A DNA stretch of 64,000 nt from assembly GCA_051867615.1 (NCBI GenBank), contig JBJDYU010000018.1:6498-70497 (forward strand), read 5' to 3'. Every line of letters starts with the position of its first letter. Position 1 is the first letter of the stretch. The notes beneath the pieces were generated by a model that saw only the letters and a list, made by a program, of their open reading frames with translations, was not told the DNA's origin and did no database searches. The position numbers were made by a program, and so were the translations under genes. Positions 43,929 through 52,084 of this stretch are shown here, one piece after another. Source of the DNA: RGIG5472 sp051867615 (lineage in GTDB: Bacteria; Bacillota; Clostridia; Oscillospirales; Oscillospiraceae).

Positions 43929-43969
43929 GACCTGTCGCAGAATCAAAAATTCTGCGGCAGGTCTTTTTT
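43929..43969 (+). terminator. Terminator hairpin after the helicase loader gene
   Basis: GACCTGTCGCAGAAT (43929-43943) pairs with ATTCTGCGGCAGGTC (43949-43963), 14 of 15, followed by TTTTTT. The half-sequence resembles ends of some IS1182-type elements, so it may belong to the element instead. Confidence 0.8.
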
Positions 43970-44089
43970 CATGCCGAGCAGGGAACTCAAGCAGCTTGGG
44001 TGTGGAAAAGATTCTGTTTTTGGGAACAGCAAAGCTGACCCTGTCACAAAAACAGGCCCAAATGTGGATCATATTCTTTTCACAGCCGG

Positions 44090-45646
44090 CTATGCGATCT
44101 GAATTTCAGAAAGATGGGTTTTCAAACGGCCGTTTTCCCGCTTCATCCAAAGCTTTTTCAGATTAAACGCCATAGCCAGAAAGAACAGCTCTGTTCGGAC
44201 ATTCGCCCTACCTCTTGTCAGGAAACGCCGGAAACCAAAGTCCGTTTTGAGCAGCGCAAATGCCCCCTCCACCTGAATGGAACGGCACATTCTCAGGTAG
44301 ATTCCCTGCTGGGTGGTAATATTCGCCTGAGATTCAGCCCGCCTCTCCCAAAAGGTCTTACGCAGCATGACTTCTTTTGGAGCGTCCGGATCCTTGGCCT
44401 TGCAGCATGCATTCCTTTGGGGACAACCTTTGCAGTCTTCACATCGATACCACGCCGTGGTAACAGGCTGTTCTCCTTCTAACTGCGTACATTCACGCCG
44501 GAGAGAAAGCTTACGGCCCTGAGCGCAGAGGAAGCAGTCCTCCTCCGCATCATACCGCATATTCTCAATGCGCCCGACCTGTTGCTTGAATTTCTTCGTT
44601 TTCCGAGCCTCGTAATTTGCCGGCTTGATAAAGCTTATCTGCCCGTTTTGATCCAGAAACAGATAATTCTCCAGACTTTCATATCCAGCGTCTGCGGTCA
44701 CTTTCTCATACTTGACCTGCTGTCTTTTCTGCAAATTTTTCAGGAACGGAACCAACGTACCATAATCCGTTCGGTTTGAGAAGACGTCTATGCCTGTTAT
44801 GTATTCACTGTTTACAGCGATCTGCACGTTATATCCTGGCTTCAACTGACCATTGCGCATGTGGTCATCCTTCATCCGCATGAATGTGGCGTCCGGATCG
44901 GTCTTGGAATAGCTGTTCCTTCCGGAACCCATGATTTGCAGAGATTCTTCATACCGTTCCCACCGCTGCCGCAGTTCATCCAGCGTTTCCCACCCGCGTT
45001 GCTCTTCGCTTTTCCGGTGGCCTTTCCCGGTTACAAATGAGATGCCTGCTTTGCGTTCCTCCAGGTATTCCCGCAAATCTTCCAGCTTTTGCAGACCGGT
45101 GGCTTTTTCCACCTTCTCCCGCACTGCCTGCAGCTGCTTTTCCACGCTTCCCCGCCAACAGAAGGTATACCGACCGGCTCGGCTTTCGATCTTTGTCCCG
45201 TCGATAAATACTGCTTCGTGGTCAGTCTCGCCTTGCTGTTCCAGCAGCCTTACATACTGGTAGAACAGACCTTCCGCGGCTTGGGTGCATCGTCCTGTCC
45301 GGAACCGCGCAAAAGTTGCATGGTCCGGTGTCGGCTCATCCTCCAGTAGCCACATGAAGTCCACACGGTACCGGCAGGCTTCTTCCAGTTTCCGGCTGGA
45401 GTAGATCCCACACTGGTACCCGTACACCATTACCTTAAACAGCACTCGCGGGTCGACCTTCGATTTCCGCCCTTTGGGCGAATAGGCGCGATACAGTTCC
45501 CTGTAATCCAGTTCCTCAAGCTGGGCGCTTGTCAGTCGGACGGGTGCGTTCTCCGGCAATAAAATTTCATTGTTCAGCGCAAGAACCAGTTGACCATTTC
45601 GCTCACATACGGTACACTGGTCTTGCGTTTTGGGATTTTTCTTCAC
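44090..45646 (-). CDS. IS1182-family transposase
   Basis: 518 residues, intact. N-terminal DUF772-type domain (DYRELYRAYSPKGRKSKVDP; VMVYGYQCGIYSSRKLEEAC), then a DDE catalytic core: D in VFIDGTKIESRAGR, D in TADAGYESLEN, E in IQVEGAFALLKTDFGFRRF. A cysteine cluster (CEDCKGCPQRNACC) before the third residue is typical of the family. GTG start at 45646 without an evident ribosome binding site, as is common for transposases. No frameshift or stop was seen, so it may be active. Confidence 0.93.
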   Translation of the reverse strand: MKKNPKTQDQCTVCERNGQLVLALNNEILLPENAPVRLTSAQLEELDYRELYRAYSPKGRKSKVDPRVLFKVMVYGYQCGIYSSRKLEEACRYRVDFMWLLEDEPTPDHATFARFRTGRCTQAAEGLFYQYVRLLEQQGETDHEAVFIDGTKIESRAGRYTFCWRGSVEKQLQAVREKVEKATGLQKLEDLREYLEERKAGISFVTGKGHRKSEEQRGWETLDELRQRWERYEESLQIMGSGRNSYSKTDPDATFMRMKDDHMRNGQLKPGYNVQIAVNSEYITGIDVFSNRTDYGTLVPFLKNLQKRQQVKYEKVTADAGYESLENYLFLDQNGQISFIKPANYEARKTKKFKQQVGRIENMRYDAEEDCFLCAQGRKLSLRRECTQLEGEQPVTTAWYRCEDCKGCPQRNACCKAKDPDAPKEVMLRKTFWERRAESQANITTQQGIYLRMCRSIQVEGAFALLKTDFGFRRFLTRGRANVRTELFFLAMAFNLKKLWMKRENGRLKTHLSEIQIA

Positions 45647-45662
45647 AAATTAATTCTAACGC

Positions 45663-45711
45663 AAACACCGCGGATAGGAAACCCTTTTGGGCTCCTATCC
45701 GCGGTGTTTTT
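45663..45711 (+). terminator. Terminator-like hairpin at the right side of the IS
   Basis: AAACACCGCGGATAGGA (45663-45679) pairs perfectly with TCCTATCCGCGGTGTTT (45693-45709), loop of 13 bases, T-run after it. It would stop transcription heading right towards the YcxB-like gene's 3' end or protect the element from read-through. Confidence 0.8.
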
Positions 45712-45805
45712 CTTAGACGCTATTTTGCAACGCGCCCTTTTATGTCTGTTTGGTGTTCCGCGTACATTCGGCGGGGCGCTGCTGTTTTGCCGCTTTTCCG
45801 CCGGT

Positions 45806-46360
45806 TTATCCCCGCTGCAGGTCCAGCTTGTCCTTGGGGGCGAAAGCGCGGAACATCTCCCGCAGCTTCCTGGTGTCGGCCTTCACATCGTCCAGCTGAT
45901 GCTTGGGGATGAGGAAGACCGTCTTTTTGTCGGGGTAGATAAAGAAATCGGAGTTGGTCTCCCGGATGAGCTGCATCTTGTCGTAGTACACCCGCACGTC
46001 CGTGGTGCCGTCGGTGATGTAGATGCCGCCGGGATTGATGAGCACGTCCACCTTGTAGTCGTGGCTCAGGCCCGCCTGATACTTCTGGCTGATGTTGAAG
46101 GCGATGAGGAAACGCAGCAGGAAGTAGGGGACAATAAGGCCCACCACCATGCCGATGGAGCAGGAGACGAGGAGCTGCGTGGTGTTCAGTCCGCCGAAGA
46201 TGCGGTCCGCGATAAGGCGGGCCAGGGCGGTGATGAGCACCATGCAGATCAGGATGTACTTCCGGCCCTCGCGGACGCCGGTGTACTGCTGGAACCGTAT
46301 GGTTTCCTCCTGGCGGATGACGAAGCTGTGCCGGTATTCCAGAGCCTCCATGCTTTCCAT
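45806..46360 (-). CDS. YcxB-like membrane protein
   Basis: 184 residues. Two membrane segments (about 33-50, ILICMVLITALARLIA, and 60-90, LLVSCSIGMVVGLIVPYFLL), then a cytoplasmic beta-rich C-terminal domain (GIYITDGTTDVRVYYDKMQL; TVFLIPKHQLDD), the arrangement of YcxB-like proteins, whose role is unknown. Starts behind GGGAGG. Sits just right of the IS, so may be accessory. Confidence 0.6.
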   Translation of the reverse strand: MESMEALEYRHSFVIRQEETIRFQQYTGVREGRKYILICMVLITALARLIADRIFGGLNTTQLLVSCSIGMVVGLIVPYFLLRFLIAFNISQKYQAGLSHDYKVDVLINPGGIYITDGTTDVRVYYDKMQLIRETNSDFFIYPDKKTVFLIPKHQLDDVKADTRKLREMFRAFAPKDKLDLQRG

Positions 46361-46570
46361 AGCGAATCCTCCCTAACGTCTTGCTCACCTCATAGGACGT
46401 TTTGCCCGCAAGGTAGGACCCTATTCTAAAGCATATCGGGTAAAATGTCAAATCCGCTTTGCGCAGGGGCTTTGACGGTCACGACTCCGGCACTTTCACC
46501 GGTCATTGAAACGGGCGGGGAGCTGTGGTAATATGAGAGAAAGAGCAGCCGTTATGTATGGGTGATGGAA

Positions 46571-47005
46571 ATGTATATCAGGAAACTCAATACAGAAGAA
46601 ATATGTGAGGCGTTGCCTCTCGTCTGGCGCGTGTTCTGTGAATATGAAGCGGTCGATTATCCGGCATCCGGAAAGCAGGCGTTCTGGGATGCGATCCATT
46701 CGGAAGCGTATATTCAGATGTTGACTGCCTACGGCGCATATGACGGGGATGGCCTGCTGGGAATCATTGCGACAAGGAACGGGGGCCGGCATCTGGCGCT
46801 TTTCTTTGTAGAGGGACGGCATCATAACGAGGGGATCGGCCGCAGGCTCTGGGAAGCCGTGCTTTCTGAAAGCACAGCAGAGAAAATAACGGTGCATTCC
46901 TCCCTCTATGCGGTGGAAATATACAAAAAACTGGGCTTCGTTCCAACTGCCGAGCTTCAGTCGGAGGGCGGAATTCAATACCTGCCTATGGCGTATCAGA
47001 GGTAA
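46571..47005 (+). CDS. GNAT-family N-acetyltransferase
   Basis: 144 residues from the ATG at 46571 (MYIRKLNTEEICEALPLVWR); a GTG at 46562 and an ATG at 46565 are possible alternative starts, and the ribosome binding site is weak (GGTGAT). Acetyl-CoA motif A is FFVEGRHHNEGIGRRLWEAVL, followed by the typical SLYAVEIYKKLGFV motif B. Substrate unknown (small molecule, protein or antibiotic). Its codon use and AT content differ from neighbours, which fits recent acquisition. Confidence 0.85.
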   Translation: MYIRKLNTEEICEALPLVWRVFCEYEAVDYPASGKQAFWDAIHSEAYIQMLTAYGAYDGDGLLGIIATRNGGRHLALFFVEGRHHNEGIGRRLWEAVLSESTAEKITVHSSLYAVEIYKKLGFVPTAELQSEGGIQYLPMAYQR

Positions 47006-47093
47006 ATGCCGCCCGCGCCTTGCAAAGAGCGCGGATGGATGGTACAGTGCCTGTCGTCAGGCCCGTTCACAGGGCCGGGAGGAGGAAAGAAGC

Positions 47094-47606
47094 ATGGTCA
47101 TATTGATCGCGGGGGCGTCCCACACGGGAAAGACCGTGCTGGCGCAGCGGCTGCTGGAGAAGTACAAAATGCCCTACCTCTCCATCGACCACCTGAAAAT
47201 GGGCCTGATCCGGAGCGGAAACACGGCCCTGACGCCGGAGGACGATGAGGCGCTCACCGCCTATCTCTGGCCCATCGTGCGGGAGATGGTCAGGACCGCC
47301 ATAGAAAACCGGCAGGACCTGATCGTGGAGGGCTGCTACATCCCCTTTGACTGGAAGAAGGATTTTGACGAGGTATATCTGCGGCACATCCGCTATTGCT
47401 GCCTTATTCTGTCGCGGGACTACATTGAAAAGCACTTTGCGGAGATCCGGCGGCACGCCAATGACATCGAAACCCGCCTGGACGACTCCGCCTGCACGAT
47501 GGAAGCGCTGCTGGCGGAGAACGCCGCGAATCTGGAGCTGTGCCAAAAGCACGGCTGCGAGTACCTCCTGATCGACGGAGAATATAAGGTCGATTTCTCC
47601 TTATAA
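47094..47606 (+). CDS. Small P-loop kinase-like protein
   Basis: 170 residues from the ATG at 47094, behind GGGAGGAGGAAAGAAGC. Walker A GASHTGKT at residues 7-14, then a lid-like helical part. LIVEGCYIPFDWKKDF looks like the substrate-binding segment of small nucleotide or sugar kinases, and ends with LLIDGEYKVDFSL. It resembles predicted adenylate-kinase-like AAA/P-loop proteins often found near GNAT genes. Substrate unknown. Followed by a terminator. Confidence 0.7.
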   Translation: MVILIAGASHTGKTVLAQRLLEKYKMPYLSIDHLKMGLIRSGNTALTPEDDEALTAYLWPIVREMVRTAIENRQDLIVEGCYIPFDWKKDFDEVYLRHIRYCCLILSRDYIEKHFAEIRRHANDIETRLDDSACTMEALLAENAANLELCQKHGCEYLLIDGEYKVDFSL

Positions 47607-47620
47607 AACAGCGCGCAAAA

Positions 47621-47646
47621 GCGCCCCGGCTTGATAGCCGGGGCGC
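47621..47646. terminator. Terminator between convergent P-loop kinase and VanW genes
   Basis: GCGCCCCGGC (47621-47630) pairs perfectly with GCCGGGGCGC (47637-47646), loop TTGATA; minus-strand read is followed by TTTTGC. Serves the VanW gene; the plus-strand T-run is poor. Confidence 0.75.
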
Positions 47647-47660
47647 TGTCTCTTATACGC

Positions 47661-49454
47661 TTAAAACCACCAATCGCCCGACGCGTAAGCGTCGTCAAAG
47701 CGGTCGCCGTCGATGTCGGGATCGCCGGTATACGGCTCATCGCCGCCCGCCCCGGTCCCGCCGCCGGTCTCCGTGCCGCCGTCTGTCCCGGTTCCGCCGC
47801 CGGAGCCGGGATCCTCCGTGCCGGGATCGGAGGGCTCCTGCGACTGCGACGCGCCGGTACCCACCAGCACGATCTTGTCCCGGGACTTATAGTCGCTGAA
47901 CGCCTCCGGCGTGGAGGAGAGCAGCGTACCGTCGCCGGCATAGACGTTGCGGTAGGTCTGGATCTTGCGGCCGGTGTAGGGGGTCTGCTTGACCTCCTGG
48001 GTCCCGGCGGGCAGCTCATCCGTCTCCACATACTGGGTCTCCCAGTCGGTGGTGCCCAGCTGCTCGCTGGTCATGACCACATAGCTGTCGTCGGTCTTGG
48101 TGCCGTAGAGCTGGACGGTGATCTTGCCGTTGGAGACGGAGGTCACCACCTTGATGGGATAGTCCGTGTTGTTGCAGAACTTGTAGTCGAGGGTGCCCCA
48201 GCTCACCGTGGCGTCCAGACCGTAGGGGATGTAAGAGGAGACATAGCGGTGGGCGGTGCGGGAGGTGATCTCCAGATTCGCCAGCAGGCAGGCATAGTAC
48301 AGCGTGGAGGAGACCTGGCAGATGCCGCCGCCGATGGTGTCCACGGTCTCGCCCGCCACATAGGCGGGAGCGGGCTTGTAGCCCCGCTCCTCCGTGCGCT
48401 TGCCCACCCGGCCGTTGAAGGAGAAGATATCGCCGCTGTTCAGCACCGCGCCGTTGCAGGCCCGGGCGGCCAGCGTGACGTTGCTGATGCGGGCGGCGGT
48501 GCCGGTGAGGTCAGTGGAATAGCTGCCGAGCAGATCGCGGAACAGCACCTGCTCCAGCTCCTCGGCGTAGACCGCCGGGAACTCCACCGTGCCGGGAACG
48601 GCCACCTCCTGGCCGGGTCTGGCGGTGGAAAGCAGCGCCTCCGCCTGAGCCACGTCAAAAGTCACGCCCACGGTGGCCTCCAGAATATCGCCCGTGGCGG
48701 TGTCGTAGGAGGCGTTCTTGCGCTCGCCCAGCAGCTCCTCCGCGAGGCTCTGCACGGTGACGGCCTCGTCATAGGGGAGGGCGGTGTAGCGGCACTCCAC
48801 GCTCTTGAGACTGCCCTGCTCCAGCAGCACGGACATATCCTCCAGCAGCGCCGCCTCGTCCACCACCACGCCCTCGCGGGCCTGGGTGAAGAAGACGTGA
48901 GCGGTGTCCTCCTCGCTGAGACGGCAGGAGAGGTCCTGGGGCTCCCGGTCCACCTGGCGGACGATGGTGGTTACCGCCTGCCGCACGGAGCTTTCGCTTA
49001 AGTTCAGCGGCGGCGTCACCTCCCGGCCCAGCAGCAGGGAGCGGGCGTACGCATAGCCGCCCTGCAGCACATTCCCGCCCCGGCCGGCGGCGTAAGCCAG
49101 TTCGGCGCAGCGCGCCGCGCTGGGGGAGAAGCCCAGGTCCGTCAGCGAGGCGAACCAGACCTCCTCTCCGTCCAGACAGATGGAGATGCCGTTTTCGCGG
49201 TAGGCCTCCGGCAGCAGGGGGGCCAGGTACTCCTCCGCCTCCTGCTGCGTCATGCCGCCCACGTCGTTGCCGAGAAGGGTGGTGCCGGGGAATATGGTTT
49301 CCGACGTGGCGGCGAGGGCGCAGAGCGCGCCGTAGAGCGCCGCCAGCAGGGCCAGCAGAATCAGCAGGGAAATCAGGACGATCTTGCCCGTTTTCCGATG
49401 GACGCCCGCGTCGCTCTTTTGCAGCCGCGCGCCGCCCTTTACAGTTTTTGTCAT
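47661..49454 (-). CDS. VanW-family protein with peptidoglycan-binding and G5-like domains
   Basis: 597 residues. One N-terminal membrane helix (about 25-50), two peptidoglycan-binding-4 type repeats (about 70-310), the VanW domain (GDIFSFNGRVGKRTEERGYK, then ETVDTIGGGICQVSSTLYYA and HRYVSSYIPYGLDATVSW), a G5-like segment (GTQEVKQTPYTGRKIQTYR), and a Ser/Gly/Thr/Glu-rich low-complexity tail. Family members such as YoaR are surface proteins; VanW is found near vancomycin resistance in enterococci, but the biochemical function is unknown. Start behind GGAGGG. Confidence 0.87.
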   Translation of the reverse strand: MTKTVKGGARLQKSDAGVHRKTGKIVLISLLILLALLAALYGALCALAATSETIFPGTTLLGNDVGGMTQQEAEEYLAPLLPEAYRENGISICLDGEEVWFASLTDLGFSPSAARCAELAYAAGRGGNVLQGGYAYARSLLLGREVTPPLNLSESSVRQAVTTIVRQVDREPQDLSCRLSEEDTAHVFFTQAREGVVVDEAALLEDMSVLLEQGSLKSVECRYTALPYDEAVTVQSLAEELLGERKNASYDTATGDILEATVGVTFDVAQAEALLSTARPGQEVAVPGTVEFPAVYAEELEQVLFRDLLGSYSTDLTGTAARISNVTLAARACNGAVLNSGDIFSFNGRVGKRTEERGYKPAPAYVAGETVDTIGGGICQVSSTLYYACLLANLEITSRTAHRYVSSYIPYGLDATVSWGTLDYKFCNNTDYPIKVVTSVSNGKITVQLYGTKTDDSYVVMTSEQLGTTDWETQYVETDELPAGTQEVKQTPYTGRKIQTYRNVYAGDGTLLSSTPEAFSDYKSRDKIVLVGTGASQSQEPSDPGTEDPGSGGGTGTDGGTETGGGTGAGGDEPYTGDPDIDGDRFDDAYASGDWWF

Positions 49455-49741
49455 CTTCGGGCCCTCCGATGCTTACCGGCGCGGCTTGCCCTGCGCCGGG
49501 AAATAGTCACGCGATCTCGCGGAAAAACAGCTCAGAATAAGCAGCATAGCCGCTTTGCGGCGCTGCTGTCTTGGCGGCGGTTTCGCCCGGAGGGCGACAG
49601 CCGCTGTGCCATAAAAAAAGTATAATAGCCGCTTTGCGGCTATTATACCATCGGCCCTTTGAGAAATCACTACAAAACGGTAACCATCCGAAAAATTGGA
49701 GACCTATACAAATTTTCCGGGAAAAGGCGCGGAAAAGCCTG
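49455..49741. other. Region between noc and vanW with hairpins
   Basis: 287 bases without a gene. Two related hairpins share the core AGCCGCTTTGCGGC: one at 49542-49567 (stem with interruptions) and the perfect 13-base stem at 49620-49648 that terminates noc. A further GTCGCCC/GGGCGAC-type stem lies near 49584-49597. No clear vanW promoter was seen by eye. Confidence 0.55.
49613..49648 (-). terminator. Terminator of noc
   Basis: Minus strand: GTATAATAGCCGC (49648-49636) pairs perfectly with GCGGCTATTATAC (49632-49620), 3-base loop, followed by T7 (49619-49613). Confidence 0.9.
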
Positions 49742-50557
49742 TCAGGAGGAGAGCCGTCCCTGCCCCTTGGGGATGCGGATGGTCAGGAGGATCTCCGAGT
49801 CCGTGTCCTCCCGGGTGCAGTCTGCCCCTACGCCCGCCTGCTGGATGAGCCGCAGGCCGCGGCTGACGCTGTTGAGAAAGAGCCGCACGTCCTTGATGAT
49901 GTAGGTGGGACGGCGGCGCGGCTCCGTGGTCTCCATGTGGTGAAGGAGGGACTCTATGTACTGCTCGCTTTCCGCCACGTTCAGGTGCTTTTCCGCCATG
50001 TGCCGCACGGCGGCGAGGCGCAGCTCCTCGTCCTCCAGCCGCAGCAGCGCCCGGGCGTGGCGCTCTGTCAGCTCCGCCTCCCGCAGCACGCGGACGCAGT
50101 CGGGGGAGAGCCGCAGCAGCCGCAGCTTGTTGGCGATGGCCGACTGGGAGCGCCCCAGCTTCCGGGCCGCCTCCTCCTGGGAGAGGTGGTAGCGCTCGAT
50201 GAGCTGGGCGATGGCCTCCGCCTCCTCCAGATAGTGCAAATCCTCCCGCTGCAGATTTTCCACCAGCGCCAGCAGGGAGGAGCCCTCCTCTCCCGTTTCC
50301 ACCAGCAGGCAGGGAACTTCTGTCAGGCCCGCCAGCTTCGCGGCCCTGAGCCGCCGCTCTCCCGCCACCAGCTCATAGCCGCCGCCGGTTCGCCGGACGG
50401 TCAGGGGCTGGAGGATGCCGTGCTGGCGGATGCTCTCCGCGAGAGCCTGCAGGGCGGCTTCGTCAAAGCTGCGCCGGGGCTGCTGGGGGTTGGGGCGGAT
50501 GCTCTCCGGCGGCAGACGGAGCAGGGGAGAGGGCTTGGGTCTCAGCGTCCAGGACAT
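49742..50557 (-). CDS. noc: Nucleoid occlusion protein Noc (ParB paralogue)
   Basis: 271 residues. ParB-type N-terminal domain (ESIRPNPQQPRRSFDEAALQ; GERRLRAAKLAG CTP-binding motif), helix-turn-helix (RKLGRSQSAIANKLRLLRL), C-terminal dimer region ending SEILLTIRIPKGQ. Noc blocks division over the nucleoid in Firmicutes. The absence of the KGLGRGLGAL start and of ParA nearby favours Noc over a second ParB. In Bacillus noc lies between rsmG and parA, here about 18 kb from parA. Start behind AAAGGAGG. Confidence 0.82.
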   Translation of the reverse strand: MSWTLRPKPSPLLRLPPESIRPNPQQPRRSFDEAALQALAESIRQHGILQPLTVRRTGGGYELVAGERRLRAAKLAGLTEVPCLLVETGEEGSSLLALVENLQREDLHYLEEAEAIAQLIERYHLSQEEAARKLGRSQSAIANKLRLLRLSPDCVRVLREAELTERHARALLRLEDEELRLAAVRHMAEKHLNVAESEQYIESLLHHMETTEPRRRPTYIIKDVRLFLNSVSRGLRLIQQAGVGADCTREDTDSEILLTIRIPKGQGRLSS

Positions 50558-50881
50558 ATGCGTTCGCCTCCTTTACCCCCATTGTACGGTGCTTCGCCGC
50601 GGAAAAAGCGCGAAGGCCGTCGCAGGGCATAAAAAGTGGCAAAAGCGCGGGGAAACGGGCGGGAGCGTATCAAAAAAGCGGCTTTGCCGCTTTTTTGAGA
50701 AAACTGCGGCCCGGTGCAGCGCACGGATTGTCTGCCGCAGGCATACAATCCGCACGTTTCCGGGCCGGGAAGTGTTTTTTGCTGCGTACACGCCGCAGCA
50801 AAAAACCGATTTTGATCTTTTTCGCGTCTGCGGACGCGAACTCTACGAGGTTTTGGGCAGTCTGAAGACCCTGTGACGCCG
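50558..50881. other. Hairpin-rich region between the histidine kinase and noc
   Basis: 324 bases without a gene. Read from left: 12-base stem CAAAAAAGCGGC with GCCGCTTTTTTG (50671-50697), CGGATTGT..TGCC with GGCA..ACAATCCG (50724-50752), the terminator at 50774-50806, and TCGCGTC/GGACGCGA near 50820-50838. A TACAAT that could serve noc lies at 50581-50586 (minus). Confidence 0.6.
50774..50806 (-). terminator. Terminator of the two-component operon
   Basis: GTTTTTTGCTGCG (50774-50786) pairs perfectly with CGCAGCAAAAAAC (50794-50806); both strands give a T-run, so it works bidirectionally. Confidence 0.8.
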
Positions 50882-52084
50882 TCAGGCGTTTCGCAGGGGC
50901 AGGCTGGCGGTGAAGGTGAGCCGCCCTCCGGCGCTTTCCGCCTTCAGATCGCCGCCGTGCTGCCGGGCGATGGCCCGGGCAATGGGAAGCCCCAGACCGA
51001 AGCCCTGATTTTCCCCCCGGGAGGCGTCGGAGCGGTAAAAGCGCTCAAAGAGGTGGGAAAGCTGCTCCTTCGTCAGGGGCGGCGCGGCGTTGGAGACGGA
51101 GAGCAGGGCCTTGCGCCCCTCCAGCCGCAATGTCACGTCGATGCTCTGCCCCGCCTCGCCGTAGCGGATGGCGTTATCCAGCAGCACCGCGAGAAGCCGG
51201 TGGAGCTGCTCGGCGCTGCCCGAAAGGGTGATATTCTCCTGAATGCTCTCCCGCAGGGGCTTCCCTGCCTCGAAGGCCAGCGGCTCGAAGCGCAGGACCT
51301 CCTCCGTGGCAAGCTCGCTGAGAGACAGCGGGGCGAACGGGGCCGCGTGGGAGGCCTCGCTGCGCTCCAGCGTCAGCATCTCCTCCACCAGAGATTTCAT
51401 CCGCTGTGACTCCGCCTCGATGTTGCCGAGCCAGCGCTGCCCCTCGCCCTCCGGCAGCTCCTCCTGCAGAAGCGCGGTGTTGGAGAGGATGACGGTCAGG
51501 GGCGTTTTCAGCTCGTGGGAAGCGTCGGAGAGGAACTGCCGCTGCCGCTCCATGGACTGCGCCACCGGGCGCACCGTCCGGGCGGCGAGAAACAGGCTCA
51601 CAAAAAACAGCGCCAGCAGGGCCGGCAGCATGAAGCGCAGCATACTCAGCGACAGGCTCCGCAGCGTGGCGGTCTCAAAGGAGATGTCCACAAAGGCCAG
51701 CTTCTCCCCAAAGGCGGAGGAGGAGCGGAGATAGCGCAGGTGGTAGTTCTCCAGCACGCCGGACTCCCGCTGCTGGGCCAGGCACTCCTCTAAAATGGAC
51801 TGTAACTGCTGCTGGCTTTCAAACTCGTAGTAGCTGCCGCCGGCGAGATAGGCCGAGCCGCCCGGAAACAGCCGCACCGTGAAATAGGGGATCTGCACCT
51901 CGTCCTTGCCGCTGAACAGCGTCGGCGCCTCGTCCAGAACGATGACCCGCCGCAGCACCGCCATGCTGCTCTCACGCAGGCTCTCGCGGCTGGTCAGAAA
52001 CACCGCGAGGAAAACGGCCAGCAGCACCGCCGTCACCGACAGCATATTGATGAGGACGAATTTCCATTTGAGCTTTTTTATCAT
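50882..52084 (-). CDS. Sensor histidine kinase
   Basis: 400 residues. Two membrane helices (about 9-30 and 149-167) enclose an extracellular sensor of about 115 residues. Then HisKA with the phospho-acceptor H190 in DASHELKTPLTVILSN and the HATPase domain with N-box LLDNAIRYGE and G-boxes near GFGLGLPIA. Overlaps the response regulator by 4 bases. The sensor part is not recognisable as a known domain, so the signal is unknown. Confidence 0.92.
   Translation of the reverse strand: MIKKLKWKFVLINMLSVTAVLLAVFLAVFLTSRESLRESSMAVLRRVIVLDEAPTLFSGKDEVQIPYFTVRLFPGGSAYLAGGSYYEFESQQQLQSILEECLAQQRESGVLENYHLRYLRSSSAFGEKLAFVDISFETATLRSLSLSMLRFMLPALLALFFVSLFLAARTVRPVAQSMERQRQFLSDASHELKTPLTVILSNTALLQEELPEGEGQRWLGNIEAESQRMKSLVEEMLTLERSEASHAAPFAPLSLSELATEEVLRFEPLAFEAGKPLRESIQENITLSGSAEQLHRLLAVLLDNAIRYGEAGQSIDVTLRLEGRKALLSVSNAAPPLTKEQLSHLFERFYRSDASRGENQGFGLGLPIARAIARQHGGDLKAESAGGRLTFTASLPLRNA

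Larger units (their letters stand above)
43929..45712. mobile_element. IS1182-family insertion sequence (ends not resolved)
   Basis: Contains one full-length transposase gene on the minus strand and is visibly AT-richer than neighbouring genes. Both sides carry terminator-like hairpins (43929-43969 and 45663-45711). No clear matching terminal inverted repeats or target duplication were found by eye, so the limits given are the outer hairpins. The left hairpin half-sequence (ACCTGTCGCAGAAT) is of the kind found at IS1182 ends. Confidence 0.6.

Noticed and set aside
43929..43963. Reading the hairpin as a clear IS1182 terminal repeat
   Set aside because: No matching sequence was found at the other side of the element, so ends remain open.
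49712..49726. ATTTTCCGGGAAAA near the noc 3' end, resembling a Noc-binding site
   Set aside because: The Noc site is ATTTCCCGGGAAAT; this one lacks a base at the centre and is single, so chance is likely.
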